A stretch of 58,340 bases of DNA. It comes from Vreelandella maris (GTDB taxonomy: Bacteria > Pseudomonadota > Gammaproteobacteria > Pseudomonadales > Halomonadaceae). Under the pieces are notes generated by a model, which worked only from the letters and a program-made list of their open reading frames with translations, searched no databases and had not been told where the DNA came from. Location of the stretch: positions 1 to 58,340 of the forward strand of contig NZ_JABWCV010000024.1 of the NCBI RefSeq assembly GCF_013371085.1. Direction: 5' to 3'. Of this stretch, positions 1-8,900 are shown in pieces. The position numbers and the translations under genes were made by a program. Positions within the stretch are counted from its first letter, which is position 1. The number at the start of each line of letters is the position of its first letter.

Positions 1-1844
1 CGATTCCTTTTGTGGAAGATACCGCCGTACCGCCGGAGCACTTGGCGGACTTTATTGCCGAATTTCGTGCCGCGCTGGATGCCAGAGGGCTCTCCTACGG
101 GATGTTTGGCCATGTAGACGCGGGCGTACTCCATGTGCGCCCCGCCATCGATATGAAGGATCCCGAGCAGGAAAAACTGATTCGCGCGGTATCCGATGAG
201 GTCGCGGCACTCACCCAAAAATATGGCGGGCTGCTTTGGGGCGAACACGGCAAGGGCGTGCGCTCTGAATACGCACCGACGTTTTTCGGCGAGCTCTACC
301 CTAGCCTACAGCGGGTAAAAGCGGCGTTTGACCCATACAACCAGTTGAATCCGGGGAAGATCGCGACCCCTGCTGAAGAAGACAAGCTAATTGCCAAAGA
401 TAGCGATCCTGATTTATTAACAGTCGATGGCGTGCCCATGCGCGGCCAGTTTGATCGCACCATCGACGAGCGCGCATGGCAAGCCTACGACGCCGCGGTT
501 TACTGCAACGGCAACGGCGCCTGCTACAACTACGATCTTGATGACCCCATGTGCCCTTCCTGGAAGGCAACGCGGGATCGTCGCCACTCGCCCAAAGGCC
601 GCGCCAGCCTGATCCGCGAATGGCTGCGTCTTCAGACCCAGGCGGGCATTGACGTCGTCGAGGAGTCGCGCAAGAAGAAAGCCGAGGGCGGCTGGGGGTT
701 TATTAAAAGCTTTCCGCTACGGGTGGCGAACACCCTCAGCCGCAAGCAGCACCACGACTACTCCCATGAAGTGTATGACGCCATGGCGGGCTGTTTGGCG
801 TGTAAGTCCTGCGCGGGGCAGTGCCCGGTTAAGGTCAACGTCCCTCAGTTTCGTTCGCAGTTCTTGGAGGTCTACCACGGCCGCTACCTGCGCCCGCTGC
901 GCGACTATGTGATTGGCGGCACCGAATTTATGCTGCCCACCCTGGCCAAGGCGGCGCCGCTGTATAACGCGGTAATTGGCCAACGTTGGGTAGAGCAGCT
1001 AATGCGCCGTACACTGGGCATGAGCGATTCCCCGGCGCTCTCGCGGGCCAGTGTGAAAAAGCAGTTGAAGGCCTGGGACGTCGCCGAGGCAACACCGCTC
1101 TCGCTGGCCCTGTTAACCGAACAGCAGCGCGCCAACAGCGTGATACTTGTGCAGGACGCCTTCACCACCCACTTTGAAGCCAAGCTGGTGATGGACGTGG
1201 TGGAGCTACTCTCGCGCCTCAATCTACGTGTGTTTGTGATGCCTTATTCGGCTAACGGCAAACCCCTCCAGGTACAGGGCTTCTTGGGCGCCTTCGAGCG
1301 CACCGCCGCCAAGCAGGCCGAGCGGCTACGCACCTTGGCCCGCTTTGATATCCCGCTGGTGGGCATCGATCCGGCGATGACGCTCACCTATCGCCAGGAG
1401 TACGTCAAAGCGTTAGGCCATGAAGCCGTGCCGGAGGTGCTGATGCTGCAGGAGTGGCTGGCGACCCGCATCAATACGCTAGCGCCCACCCCGCTTAAGC
1501 TAACCGACCCCGGCTTTAAGCTGCTCTCCCACTGCACCGAGAAAACCAACGCGCCGGGCAGCCCTAAAGCATGGCAGCAAGTGTTCTCGGCGTTTGGGTT
1601 AGAGCTTGAGCTGATGGCCACCGGCTGCTGCGGTATGTCAGGCACCTACGGCCACGAAACACGCAACGCCGCTACCTCCAAAACGATCTACGCCCAGTCG
1701 TGGCAGCCCCAGGTGGAAACCAAAGAAAACGCAGGCAAGCTACTGGCTACTGGATACTCCTGCCGCAGCCAGGTGAAGCGCTATTCGGCACAAAAACTAC
1801 CTCACCCACTTCAAGCCCTATTGAAAGCCCTGAAGCAGCAGTGA
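1..1844 (+). CDS. ydiJ: YdiJ-type FAD-linked oxidase / Fe-S protein (3' part, cut by window edge)
   Basis: C-terminal ~60% of a two-domain FAD-linked 2-hydroxyacid dehydrogenase; the frame is open through the left edge, so the GTG at 12 is internal. The first ~120 residues are the FAD-oxidase C-terminal domain (GEHGKGVR, then a 'FDPYNQLNPGKI' end typical of the GlcD/D-lactate dehydrogenase family). A Cys cluster follows (C165, C171, C181 counted from codon 12), then a ferredoxin-type CxxCxxCxxxCP (C261-C271, CLACKSCAGQCP), and a CCG-type motif (ATGCCGMSGTYG) near the end. This domain order and length match YdiJ (about 1,000 residues in full). YdiJ homologues oxidise D-2-hydroxy acids, D-2-hydroxyglutarate in some reports, passing electrons to the respiratory chain; the substrate here is inferred. 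The gene converges on trpC with a 43-bp gap and no clear terminator. Confidence 0.88.
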   Translation, partial: IPFVEDTAVPPEHLADFIAEFRAALDARGLSYGMFGHVDAGVLHVRPAIDMKDPEQEKLIRAVSDEVAALTQKYGGLLWGEHGKGVRSEYAPTFFGELYPSLQRVKAAFDPYNQLNPGKIATPAEEDKLIAKDSDPDLLTVDGVPMRGQFDRTIDERAWQAYDAAVYCNGNGACYNYDLDDPMCPSWKATRDRRHSPKGRASLIREWLRLQTQAGIDVVEESRKKKAEGGWGFIKSFPLRVANTLSRKQHHDYSHEVYDAMAGCLACKSCAGQCPVKVNVPQFRSQFLEVYHGRYLRPLRDYVIGGTEFMLPTLAKAAPLYNAVIGQRWVEQLMRRTLGMSDSPALSRASVKKQLKAWDVAEATPLSLALLTEQQRANSVILVQDAFTTHFEAKLVMDVVELLSRLNLRVFVMPYSANGKPLQVQGFLGAFERTAAKQAERLRTLARFDIPLVGIDPAMTLTYRQEYVKALGHEAVPEVLMLQEWLATRINTLAPTPLKLTDPGFKLLSHCTEKTNAPGSPKAWQQVFSAFGLELELMATGCCGMSGTYGHETRNAATSKTIYAQSWQPQVETKENAGKLLATGYSCRSQVKRYSAQKLPHPLQALLKALKQQ

Positions 1845-1887
1845 TGAGATTCCGGTAGTCAGGCTTGGTGCTGCTTGAGTTCAGCAA

Positions 1888-2691
1888 TCAGAAAAAGAGC
1901 CTTTTCAGCGCCAAACCCGGATCGCTTTCGCGCATAAAGGCTTCGCCAACCAGGAACCCGTTAACGTTGTGGTCACGCATCAGCTCAACGTCATCGCGGG
2001 TATGAATACCCGATTCGGTAATCACCGTGACGCCTTCAGGAAAGCGTGGCAGCAGATCCAGCGTGGTATTGAGGCTGGTGTCAAAGGTGTGCAAATTGCG
2101 GTTGTTGATACCCACCAACTTTAGCTCCAGCGCCAAGGCGCGCTCCAGCTCGTCTGCATCGTGCACCTCTACCAACACATCCATTCCCAGTTGATTGGCC
2201 TGCTGGTGTAGATCACGCAGCTGTGAGTCATCCAAGGCGGCGACAATCAATAGGATGCAGTCGGCACCAATAGCTCGCGCTTCACTGACCTGATAACCGT
2301 GGGTGATAAAGTCTTTACGAATCACCGGTAGCGTACACACATCCCGCGCGGCAATCAGGTAGTCTTCGTGGCCCTGGAAGAAGTCGGCATCGGTGAGCAC
2401 CGATAGACAGGCAGCGCCCCCTTGCGTATAGCTTTTGGCGATATCGGACGGGTGAAACTCTTCACGAATAACGCCTTTCGAGGGAGAGGCTTTTTTCACC
2501 TCGGCGATAATCGCCGGATCACCCGTTGCGATGCGCGTATTAAGCGCTTCAATAAAGCCACGCGGGGCGCTCTGCTTCTCTCCTAGCGCGAGCAGGTCTG
2601 ATTCTGAGACCGCTTGGCGACGCTCAGCCACTTCTTGATCTTTGCGAGCCAGAATGCGCGTTAAAATAGTTGGCGTTGCCTGTTGAGTCAT
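1888..2691 (-). CDS. trpC: Indole-3-glycerol phosphate synthase
   Basis: A 267-residue monofunctional TrpC, converting CdRP to indole-3-glycerol phosphate in tryptophan synthesis. Visible signatures are [10 protein letters not shown] (K66 region, phosphate/catalytic loop), VIRKDF near residue 124, ILLIVAAL, and [11 protein letters not shown] followed by [12 protein letters not shown] and GFLVGEAFM, the standard beta/alpha-barrel strand ends. There is no fused TrpF domain. It is the last gene of the minus-strand trpG-trpD-trpC cluster, 38 bp after trpD. The ATG start has a GAGAT ribosome-binding sequence at suitable distance. Confidence 0.97.
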   Translation of the reverse strand: MTQQATPTILTRILARKDQEVAERRQAVSESDLLALGEKQSAPRGFIEALNTRIATGDPAIIAEVKKASPSKGVIREEFHPSDIAKSYTQGGAACLSVLTDADFFQGHEDYLIAARDVCTLPVIRKDFITHGYQVSEARAIGADCILLIVAALDDSQLRDLHQQANQLGMDVLVEVHDADELERALALELKLVGINNRNLHTFDTSLNTTLDLLPRFPEGVTVITESGIHTRDDVELMRDHNVNGFLVGEAFMRESDPGLALKRLFF

Positions 2692-2729
2692 GTTGATCTC
2701 TTTTTTTAAAACTTATCTTGTTTAAGAAC

Positions 2730-3749
2730 CTACTGCTTAAAAACGCTGGTGAAGTGCGAAAGCTCTTTCAATTTTTCGAGCGGCAGCTTGGAGGCTTGCG
2801 CGTCCTGGGCCACCATCACCCCCTCTTTTAAGGTATCCGCCACGCCCGAACAATAAAGTGCGGCCCCGGCGTTTAGCGCGACCATATCGGCGGCGGCGCC
2901 TTCACCGGAAAGCGCTGCCTTGACCAAGCGCAGGCTATCTTCGGCGCTATTGGCTTTCAGTGTTGCCAAGCTCTGGCGCTCAATGCCCAGCTCTTCGGGT
3001 GTAATGGTGTACTGGGTAATCTCACCCTCTTTTAGCTCGGCGACTAAGGTGGGGCCTGCCAGGGAGATTTCATCCAAACCATCGTCTGAATGGACCACCA
3101 TCACATGACGGCTACCCAAGGTTTTAAGCACTTCGGCCATGAGCGGCACCAATTCTGCGGCGTAAACACCCAGCACCTGATTGGGGGCGCCAGCGGGATT
3201 AGTTAACGGCCCTAGAATATTAAACAGCGTGCGCACGCCCATTTCACGGCGGGGCCCAATCGCATAGCGCATGGCCGGGTGATGATTAGGGGCAAACATA
3301 AAGCCAACGCCCACCTGCTCGATGCAGCGCGCTACCTGGTCAGGCTTAAGATCCAGGTAAATACCCGCCACATCAAATAAGTCTGCACTACCGGATGACG
3401 ACGAAACGCTGCGGTTACCGTGCTTGGCCACGTGTGCGCCAGCGGCAGCGGCAACAAAACTGGCAGCGGTGGAAACATTGAACAGGTTCGCGCCATCGCC
3501 ACCGGTGCCGACAATATCGACAACGTTTTCAGCATGCAGCTCAACGCGCTTCATCAGCTCGCGCATGACCTGGGCAGCAGCGCTGATTTCAACGGCGCTT
3601 TCGCCCTTCATGGCAAGGCCCACCAGCAGGCCACCGATTTGCGCATCACTAGCATCGCCGGTCATGATTTGGCGCATCAAGGCGTGCATGGCATCGAAAG
3701 AGAGGTCTTCGCGGCGCATCACCGCATTAATCGCGTCTCGCATTTGCAT
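2730..3749 (-). CDS. trpD: Anthranilate phosphoribosyltransferase
   Basis: A 339-residue TrpD, transferring phosphoribose from PRPP to anthranilate. The PRPP-binding GTGGDG (81-86) with the following NVSTAASF, the KHGNRSVSS loop and the GVRTLFNILGPLTNPA segment are all intact. Length is standard. Start at the first ATG (MQMRDA); an alternative ATG lies two codons later. A GGGGCCCC palindrome just upstream of the start leaves a weak ribosome-binding site. It is transcribed with trpG (39 bp upstream) and trpC. Confidence 0.97.
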   Translation of the reverse strand: MQMRDAINAVMRREDLSFDAMHALMRQIMTGDASDAQIGGLLVGLAMKGESAVEISAAAQVMRELMKRVELHAENVVDIVGTGGDGANLFNVSTAASFVAAAAGAHVAKHGNRSVSSSSGSADLFDVAGIYLDLKPDQVARCIEQVGVGFMFAPNHHPAMRYAIGPRREMGVRTLFNILGPLTNPAGAPNQVLGVYAAELVPLMAEVLKTLGSRHVMVVHSDDGLDEISLAGPTLVAELKEGEITQYTITPEELGIERQSLATLKANSAEDSLRLVKAALSGEGAAADMVALNAGAALYCSGVADTLKEGVMVAQDAQASKLPLEKLKELSHFTSVFKQ

Positions 3750-3788
3750 GAGCAGAGGGGCCCCTAAAAAAGCGTGTGAAACCGGCCA

Positions 3789-4424
3789 TCAGCCGCGTTT
3801 TAAAAAATTGGCCAATAGCTCATGGCCTTGGCGGGTAAGAATCGACTCGGGGTGAAACTGCACCCCTTCAATATCCAGCTCGCAGTGACGAAACCCCATG
3901 ACTAAGCCGGGAGTAACGTCGTCATCGCCTGTCCAGGCAGTGACTTCCAAACAGTCAGGCAGGCTCGCTTTATCGACGACCAGAGAGTGATACCGGGTAA
4001 CCTCAACAGGGTTATCCAACCCTTCAAATACACCTTGGTTCGCGTGTAGTACAGCAGAGGTTTTGCCGTGCATGACCTGTGGGGCGCGCACGACCTTGCC
4101 ACCAAAGACCTGCCCAATCGCCTGATGGCCCAGGCAGACACCTAAAATAGGTAGCTTGCCAGCAAAATGTTCGATGGCGGCCATGGAGATACCTGCCTCG
4201 TTAGGCGTGCACGGCCCCGGCGATACCACCAAGTGCGTCGGCGCCAGTGCTTCAATCTGCTCAATAGTGATGTCGTCATTAAGGTAAGTGATTACTTTCG
4301 CGCCCAGCTCGCCTAGGTACTGGACGATGTTAAACGTGAAACTGTCGTAATTGTCTATCATCACCACTTTACGCGCTGGCTGATTCTGCGCTGACAGTTT
4401 CTGCCCCGACTGAGCTTGCGCCAT
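3789..4424 (-). CDS. trpG: Anthranilate/aminodeoxychorismate synthase glutaminase subunit
   Basis: Class I glutamine amidotransferase of 211 residues that supplies ammonia to TrpE (and possibly PabB). The triad is visible: nucleophile Cys97 in [10 protein letters not shown], and His191 and Glu193 in [17 protein letters not shown] is the oxyanion-hole region. The family normally begins at [11 protein letters not shown]; the chosen ATG adds about 21 residues, and the internal ATG at 4361 is a possible alternative. It heads trpG-trpD-trpC. The partner trpE is not adjacent: the next 380 bases upstream encode nothing like it, so TrpE must be encoded elsewhere. Confidence 0.94.
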   Translation of the reverse strand: MAQAQSGQKLSAQNQPARKVVMIDNYDSFTFNIVQYLGELGAKVITYLNDDITIEQIEALAPTHLVVSPGPCTPNEAGISMAAIEHFAGKLPILGVCLGHQAIGQVFGGKVVRAPQVMHGKTSAVLHANQGVFEGLDNPVEVTRYHSLVVDKASLPDCLEVTAWTGDDDVTPGLVMGFRHCELDIEGVQFHPESILTRQGHELLANFLKRG

Positions 4425-4806
4425 TGCCCCACTTACTCCGTTGCGTCATTCAGATCACAGATGAAACCACTAATGACTTGATGATACCGCAACCGGGCGC
4501 TGCGTTGCAGGGGTTAAGTGCCGCGCCGGGCAGTAATGATCAGAAGCTCCCCCAGCGAGCTTACGAACCGCCCCATAAATGGGACTCACCAGCGGCGCAC
4601 AGAAGAAACCGTTCGTTCAGTCATCAGGCACGCTATGCTTAGGAGTGTAAGACTATTAAGCATAGTGGCACTTTCCTTTAGAGGAAATCCAACCTTATAC
4701 CTTACCTCGCTCGACCTGCCCGAAGATTGGTACTAGCAACGAACCACCGCAGTCTTTATTATCTACCGACATTTACGTTAGTTTACAATTAAGTTAGGAG
4801 CGTAAG
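4425..4806. other. 382-bp intergenic region between trpG and a metal-binding-protein gene
   Basis: Divergent promoter region. No coding remnant of trpE could be read on the minus strand next to trpG: the frame reading into it stops within a few dozen codons and does not resemble TrpE. The only structured element noticed is the inverted repeat at 4633-4665. An AT-rich stretch (about 4755-4795) leads to the GGAG ribosome-binding site of the downstream plus-strand gene. Confidence 0.7.
4633..4665. promoter_or_regulatory. 9-bp inverted repeat, possible operator
   Basis: CTATGCTTA and TAAGCATAG are perfect inverted arms separated by 15 bases. They lie ~140 bp before the metal-binding-protein start and ~210 bp before trpG. 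No T-run follows, so an operator seems more likely than a terminator. The cognate regulator is unknown. Confidence 0.4.
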
Positions 4807-5721
4807 ATGACAAAGCGGGTTACCTGGATGTGTACGCTCTTATTTGTCGCATTGATCAGCACTGCGCCAGCCTATGCCAACACAACGCTACGCGTTATTG
4901 CCTCGTTTTCAGTCATGGAGGAGTTGGTCAAACGGGTGGCAGGAGACGCGGTCAGCGTCAATGTAATTGTTCCTGTGGGTGAAGACGTTCACCGCTGGGA
5001 GTTAACACCCCCCAATGTGCTTGCGTTAGAAGAGACCCATATCGTCTTTTATAACGGGTTGGGCTTAGAGCCTTGGATTCGTCATATTGAAGCGATGTCA
5101 GACGATCAGTTAACCCTCGTGGAAGTGGCGAAAAAGGCCGACTACGCGCCGCTGATGATCTCGACCGGGCAATATAAAGGCGAACCAGATCCGCACATGT
5201 GGATGGACCCCGCCGGCGCCGCCGCTTACATTGATGTGATTGCCGCCACGCTGGCCGAGCACCTGCCCAAGCAGGCAGATGTGTTTTATGCGCGCGCCGA
5301 AGAAGCTCGCAAAGCGCTGACTACTCTGAGCTCAGAGGTGAAAGAGCGGCTCGATGGTATCCCTCAAACCAACCGCACACTAATCACTAGTGAAGCAAGC
5401 TTTGGTTATTTCGCACGTGCTTTCTCATTTCAAGCCCAGGGAATATGGGGCGTTAATCATGAGACCCAAGGCAGTGCCCAGGCAATGGCCAAAATGAGCG
5501 AGCAACTTGCTGCAAAACGTCCCTCGGCACTCTTTTTTGAAAGCACGACACCCAGTATTCATATGGATGCTTTAGCTCGGGAGACTTCAATTCCACTCGC
5601 AGGGCCGCTGTATGTTGATTCACTGAGTCGCGCAGATGGCCCAGCTGCCAACTATTCGACCATGCTGCGTCATAACGCGGAGGTACTGCATACCGCTTTA
5701 GGTGGTGCAACGGCCGAGTAA
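4807..5721 (+). CDS. Manganese-type (cluster A-I) metal ABC transporter substrate-binding protein, orphan
   Basis: A 304-residue periplasmic metal-binding protein of the TroA/PsaA/ZnuA superfamily with a Sec signal peptide (about 1-24, ending AYA). The four metal ligands can be placed as His62 (DVHRWELTP), His130 (DPHMWMDP), Glu196 (ITSEASFGYF) and Asp271 (YVDSLS). H-H-E-D with this spacing is the Mn/Fe-binding PsaA/SitA pattern; zinc-specific ZnuA has His at the third position and usually a His/acid-rich loop, absent here. No cognate ATPase or permease lies beside it: it stands alone between trpG and gph. It may use a transporter encoded elsewhere or act as a metal chaperone. A good GGAG ribosome-binding site precedes the ATG. 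Confidence 0.85.
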   Translation: MTKRVTWMCTLLFVALISTAPAYANTTLRVIASFSVMEELVKRVAGDAVSVNVIVPVGEDVHRWELTPPNVLALEETHIVFYNGLGLEPWIRHIEAMSDDQLTLVEVAKKADYAPLMISTGQYKGEPDPHMWMDPAGAAAYIDVIAATLAEHLPKQADVFYARAEEARKALTTLSSEVKERLDGIPQTNRTLITSEASFGYFARAFSFQAQGIWGVNHETQGSAQAMAKMSEQLAAKRPSALFFESTTPSIHMDALARETSIPLAGPLYVDSLSRADGPAANYSTMLRHNAEVLHTALGGATAE

Positions 5722-5735
5722 TCAGCCCTTTGCCA

Positions 5736-6491
5736 TTACTCAATCGCTTTTGTCGTCTGGGAGGTGGTTGTCAGCAATTCTGTTAACGAAGAGAGCACTA
5801 GATCAGGGTGACTCTCTTCGATTGGCTCGCCGTGGTTGTAGCCGTACGGTAACGCTACGGTAGTAAAGCCTGCCGCTTTACCAGCAGCAATATCATGCCG
5901 GGAATCACCCACCATCACACACTCAGCGGCTGGAATCTGGCACATGTGGGCAGCATGCAACAGCGGCAGTGGATGAGGCTTTTTTTCAGCCAGTGAATCA
6001 CCGCCCACCCAGAGTGCAAAATAGTCCAACAGTTCAAAGTGCTGTAAAAGCGGCTCAATAAAACGCTCAGGCTTATTGGTGATCAGTACCAGTGTCATTC
6101 CTTGCTGGTGCAGCCCCTGAAGCGCTTGCTGAACGCCTGGATAGAGCGTTGTGAGAGCATGGGGCGCGGCGCCATAGTAGTCCATAAAAGTATCATAGCC
6201 GCGCTGCTGGAGTGCGGGCGTGGGCGGTGTCTGTAACGCCCAGGTTAGGGCTCTTTCGACTAATACCGGCGCCCCATTGCCGACCCAATCACGCACCTCG
6301 GCTTCGCTTGGCTGGCGTAGATCAAGCGCCTTTAGAGCATGCGCCACCGCAGCGGCAAGATCAGGTACCGAATCAATCAACGTGCCATCCAAGTCGAACG
6401 CAATCAGCCGTTTACCCTGCAGTACTGAATGTAGTCCTGAATATCGTTCTGTAAATCGTATGGAATGCACCGTCACTGCCCTCTGCCTCAT
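5736..6491 (-). CDS. gph: Phosphoglycolate phosphatase (HAD family)
   Basis: A 251-residue HAD hydrolase that removes phosphate from 2-phosphoglycolate. Motif I is AFDLDGTLIDS (nucleophile Asp33, acid Asp35), motif II is LVLITNKPE, and motif III/IV is KPHPLPLLHAA then CVMVGDSRHDIAAGKAAG. The N-terminus is about 25 residues longer than usual; no better-spaced ATG is present, though GTG codons at residues 6 and 8 are alternatives. The gene lies between plus-strand neighbours. In Pseudomonas its relatives follow rpe and precede trpE; here rpe is separated from it by an NADH dehydrogenase gene and trpE is missing. Confidence 0.92.
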   Translation of the reverse strand: MRQRAVTVHSIRFTERYSGLHSVLQGKRLIAFDLDGTLIDSVPDLAAAVAHALKALDLRQPSEAEVRDWVGNGAPVLVERALTWALQTPPTPALQQRGYDTFMDYYGAAPHALTTLYPGVQQALQGLHQQGMTLVLITNKPERFIEPLLQHFELLDYFALWVGGDSLAEKKPHPLPLLHAAHMCQIPAAECVMVGDSRHDIAAGKAAGFTTVALPYGYNHGEPIEESHPDLVLSSLTELLTTTSQTTKAIE

Positions 6492-6589
6492 CGTGTTTAG
6501 AAAACTATCTTACCTGTTCAAGGTAAACCTTCGCATTAGTCAGAAGCGTAAGAAGCTTCTATGCTGGAGCTAACTTAGCCAAGGAGATA

Positions 6590-7891
6590 ATGATGGCCAT
6601 ACCCAGGATTGTGATTGTCGGCGGTGGCGCGGGTGGGCTAGCTCTCGCTACGCGGCTAGGGCATACATTAGGCAAGCGTAAACGCGCAGAGATTGTGTTG
6701 CTGGATCGTAACACCACCCACGTTTGGAAGCCTTTGCTCCATGAACTGGCGACCGGTGTGCTTAATTCCAGTATGGACGAGGTGGATTATCGCGGACATT
6801 CGTCTGCTCACTTCTACCGTTATCAACGTGGTTCGCTGACGGGCGTGGACCGCCAGCAGCAAGTCCTACGTTTAGCCCCCGTTAAAGACGAAGATGGCGC
6901 TGAGGTACTGCCTGCACGCGAGTTAACCTATGACTACTTAGTGATGGCGTTGGGTAGTGTCTCCAATGACTTCGGCACGCCCGGCGTCGCCGAGCACTGC
7001 CACTTTATTGATTCGCCCCAGCAGGCCAAAGCGTTTCAGCGCGATATGATCAATACCTTCCTGCGCTATACCGACCCCACCCTGCGCCAGCATACCCAGT
7101 TGACTATTGGCATTGTGGGCGGTGGAGCCACAGGGGTAGAGCTTGCCGCCGAGCTATTTGATGCCTCGCGTATGCTCAATGCCTATGGCGTAACGGCGAT
7201 AGATCATCAGCACATTAGCGTGCACTTGCTAGAAGCTGCGCCGCGCTTGCTGCCTGGGCTTTCTGAACGGGTCAGCCAGACCGTTAAAACAGAGCTTGAG
7301 AAAATGGGCGTCACTGTTCATACCGATACGGCGATCAAGGAAGCACAAGCGCATCGGCTGATTACCGACAACGGTGAGGAGATCCAGACGGATATTAATG
7401 TGTGGGCAGCGGGTATTAAAGCGCCGCCATTTCTAACCGAACTTGGCCTGACGACTAACAAGAAAAATCAGATCGAAGTGAAACGTAGCCTGCAAAGTGT
7501 CGACGATGAAAAAATATTCGCACTTGGCGACTGCGCCAGTTGCCCGATGGGAGACGAGGGTACCGTGCCGCCTCGCGCTCAAGCGGCGCATCAACAAGCC
7601 AAGTTATTAGCCAAAAACCTGGTTAACCTACTCGACGATAAGCCACTGCAGGATTTTCGCTACCGTGATCATGGCTCACTGGTCTCACTGGCGCGCTACG
7701 ATGCAGTGGGTAATTTGATGCGTAGCGGAGCCTCCAAAGGTCTGTTTTTGGAAGGCTGGCTGGCACGCCAAGCGTACGCTTCGTTATATCGCACGCATCA
7801 GCTCTCTATTCATGGGGCGACAAAAACGGGGCTGTCATGGCTGGTGGATAAACTTAATAAGTATTTAAAACCGCGCATGAAATTACACTAA
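6590..7891 (+). CDS. ndh: Type II NADH dehydrogenase (NDH-2)
   Basis: A 433-residue single-subunit flavoprotein that oxidises NADH at the inner membrane and reduces quinone without proton pumping. The FAD-binding GGGAGG lies at the N-terminus (about 11-16), a second dinucleotide motif IVGGGATGVELAAEL near residue 176, and the conserved FALGDCAS and PPRAQAAHQQA segments follow. The C-terminus carries the basic/amphipathic tail typical of membrane-attached NDH-2. An AAGGAG ribosome-binding site precedes tandem ATG codons (6590 and 6593), and either could be used. The gene is inserted between gph and rpe in opposite orientation. Confidence 0.92.
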   Translation: MMAIPRIVIVGGGAGGLALATRLGHTLGKRKRAEIVLLDRNTTHVWKPLLHELATGVLNSSMDEVDYRGHSSAHFYRYQRGSLTGVDRQQQVLRLAPVKDEDGAEVLPARELTYDYLVMALGSVSNDFGTPGVAEHCHFIDSPQQAKAFQRDMINTFLRYTDPTLRQHTQLTIGIVGGGATGVELAAELFDASRMLNAYGVTAIDHQHISVHLLEAAPRLLPGLSERVSQTVKTELEKMGVTVHTDTAIKEAQAHRLITDNGEEIQTDINVWAAGIKAPPFLTELGLTTNKKNQIEVKRSLQSVDDEKIFALGDCASCPMGDEGTVPPRAQAAHQQAKLLAKNLVNLLDDKPLQDFRYRDHGSLVSLARYDAVGNLMRSGASKGLFLEGWLARQAYASLYRTHQLSIHGATKTGLSWLVDKLNKYLKPRMKLH

Positions 7892-7927
7892 ACAAACACC
7901 CCGTTAATTTTTTCTTGAAACGCAGTA

Positions 7928-8623
7928 TTAAGCCGTCGCTAGCGCCGCCCGCAGTTGTTTGAGTACTGTGTCGTAACCGTGCGGGTCGCTGGCTTGGTGG
8001 GCACTGAAAATAGCAGAGCCTGCTACAAAGGTATCGGCGCCAGCGGCGGCAATCTCAGCAATGTTATCCACTTTTACCCCGCCGTCGATTTCCAAGCGGA
8101 TATCATAGTGTGATGCATCAATGCGCGCCCGTGCCTCGCGCAACTTGTTCAGCGTACCAGGAATAAATGACTGGCCACCAAAGCCTGGGTTAACGCTCAT
8201 CAGCAGTACCATATCGACTTTATCCATCACGTAGTCAAGATAAGAGAGCGGCGTCGCGGGATTAAACACTAAACCAGCCTTACAGCCACCATCGCGGATC
8301 AACTGCAGCGAACGGTCAACGTGCTCAGAGGCTTCAGGGTGAAAGGTGATGTAGCTGGCGCCCGCCTCAATAAAGTCGCTGATCATGCGGTCGACCGGTT
8401 TGACCATCAAATGCACATCAATGGGCGCCGTTACGCCGTGTTTACGCAGCGCTTTGCACACCATGGGGCCAATCGTGAGGTTAGGCACATAGTGATTATC
8501 CATTACATCGAAGTGCACCACATCGGCGCCTGCAGCCAGCACGTTATCCACCTCTTCACCCAACCGGGCAAAATCAGCTGATAAAATAGAGGGGGCAATG
8601 AGAAAATCATGCGCAGCGGTCAT
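7928..8623 (-). CDS. rpe: Ribulose-phosphate 3-epimerase
   Basis: A 231-residue Rpe that interconverts ribulose-5-phosphate and xylulose-5-phosphate. Signatures are [17 protein letters not shown] at the start, [16 protein letters not shown] (metal-binding His/Asp), [20 protein letters not shown], and DGGVKVDN near the end. The ATG at 8623 was chosen because it starts MTAAHDF directly before the conserved first strand and has an AGGAA site; the longer frame adds 28 unrelated residues. Confidence 0.97.
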   Translation of the reverse strand: MTAAHDFLIAPSILSADFARLGEEVDNVLAAGADVVHFDVMDNHYVPNLTIGPMVCKALRKHGVTAPIDVHLMVKPVDRMISDFIEAGASYITFHPEASEHVDRSLQLIRDGGCKAGLVFNPATPLSYLDYVMDKVDMVLLMSVNPGFGGQSFIPGTLNKLREARARIDASHYDIRLEIDGGVKVDNIAEIAAAGADTFVAGSAIFSAHQASDPHGYDTVLKQLRAALATA

Positions 8624-8900
8624 ATTCCATTCCTGCTTATTAATCAGACGATGAGAGTAGCCACCCTCTATGCCGTTGAGCACTGGCGAGAGAGCAAAGC
8701 CAAACACCTATCTTATCAGAGCCGCTTATCAGAACCACACATCCGCAGCCTAACAGCGGCTGAGCTTAGTCATCACACGCATATTCTTAAATAGAATATA
8801 AAACATGATTGTAATTCCACATTGATCGTTTTAACCTTGCCGATATTGCGACATCCCTATTTGGCGATATTTTGCGCTTACTGATTGAAGGAGTTTCTCT
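8624..8900. other. Divergent promoter region, rpe / sulfate uptake operon
   Basis: A 277-bp AT-rich spacer driving rpe leftward and the sulfate operon rightward. It holds the palindrome at 8781-8799. No small gene was recognised. Confidence 0.6.
8781..8799. promoter_or_regulatory. Palindrome upstream of sulfate operon, candidate LysR-type (CysB) site
   Basis: ATATTCT-TAAAT-AGAATAT is a perfect 7-bp inverted repeat with a 5-base centre, fitting the loose T-N11-A dyad recognised by LysR-type regulators. It lies about 100 bp before the binding-protein start. CysB is the known activator of this operon in relatives, so the assignment is by context. Confidence 0.4.

Noticed and set aside
3424..3855. 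143-residue plus-strand frame over trpD/trpG
   Set aside because: It is antisense to the GTGGDG region of TrpD and has no start signal.
4425..4632. Possible trpE remnant next to trpG
   Set aside because: Reading the minus strand gives early stops and no similarity to the TrpE C-terminus, so a decayed copy is not supported.
4424..4736. Two 72-residue frames in the trpG upstream spacer
   Set aside because: They have no ribosome-binding site or recognisable composition; they overlap each other and the inverted repeat.
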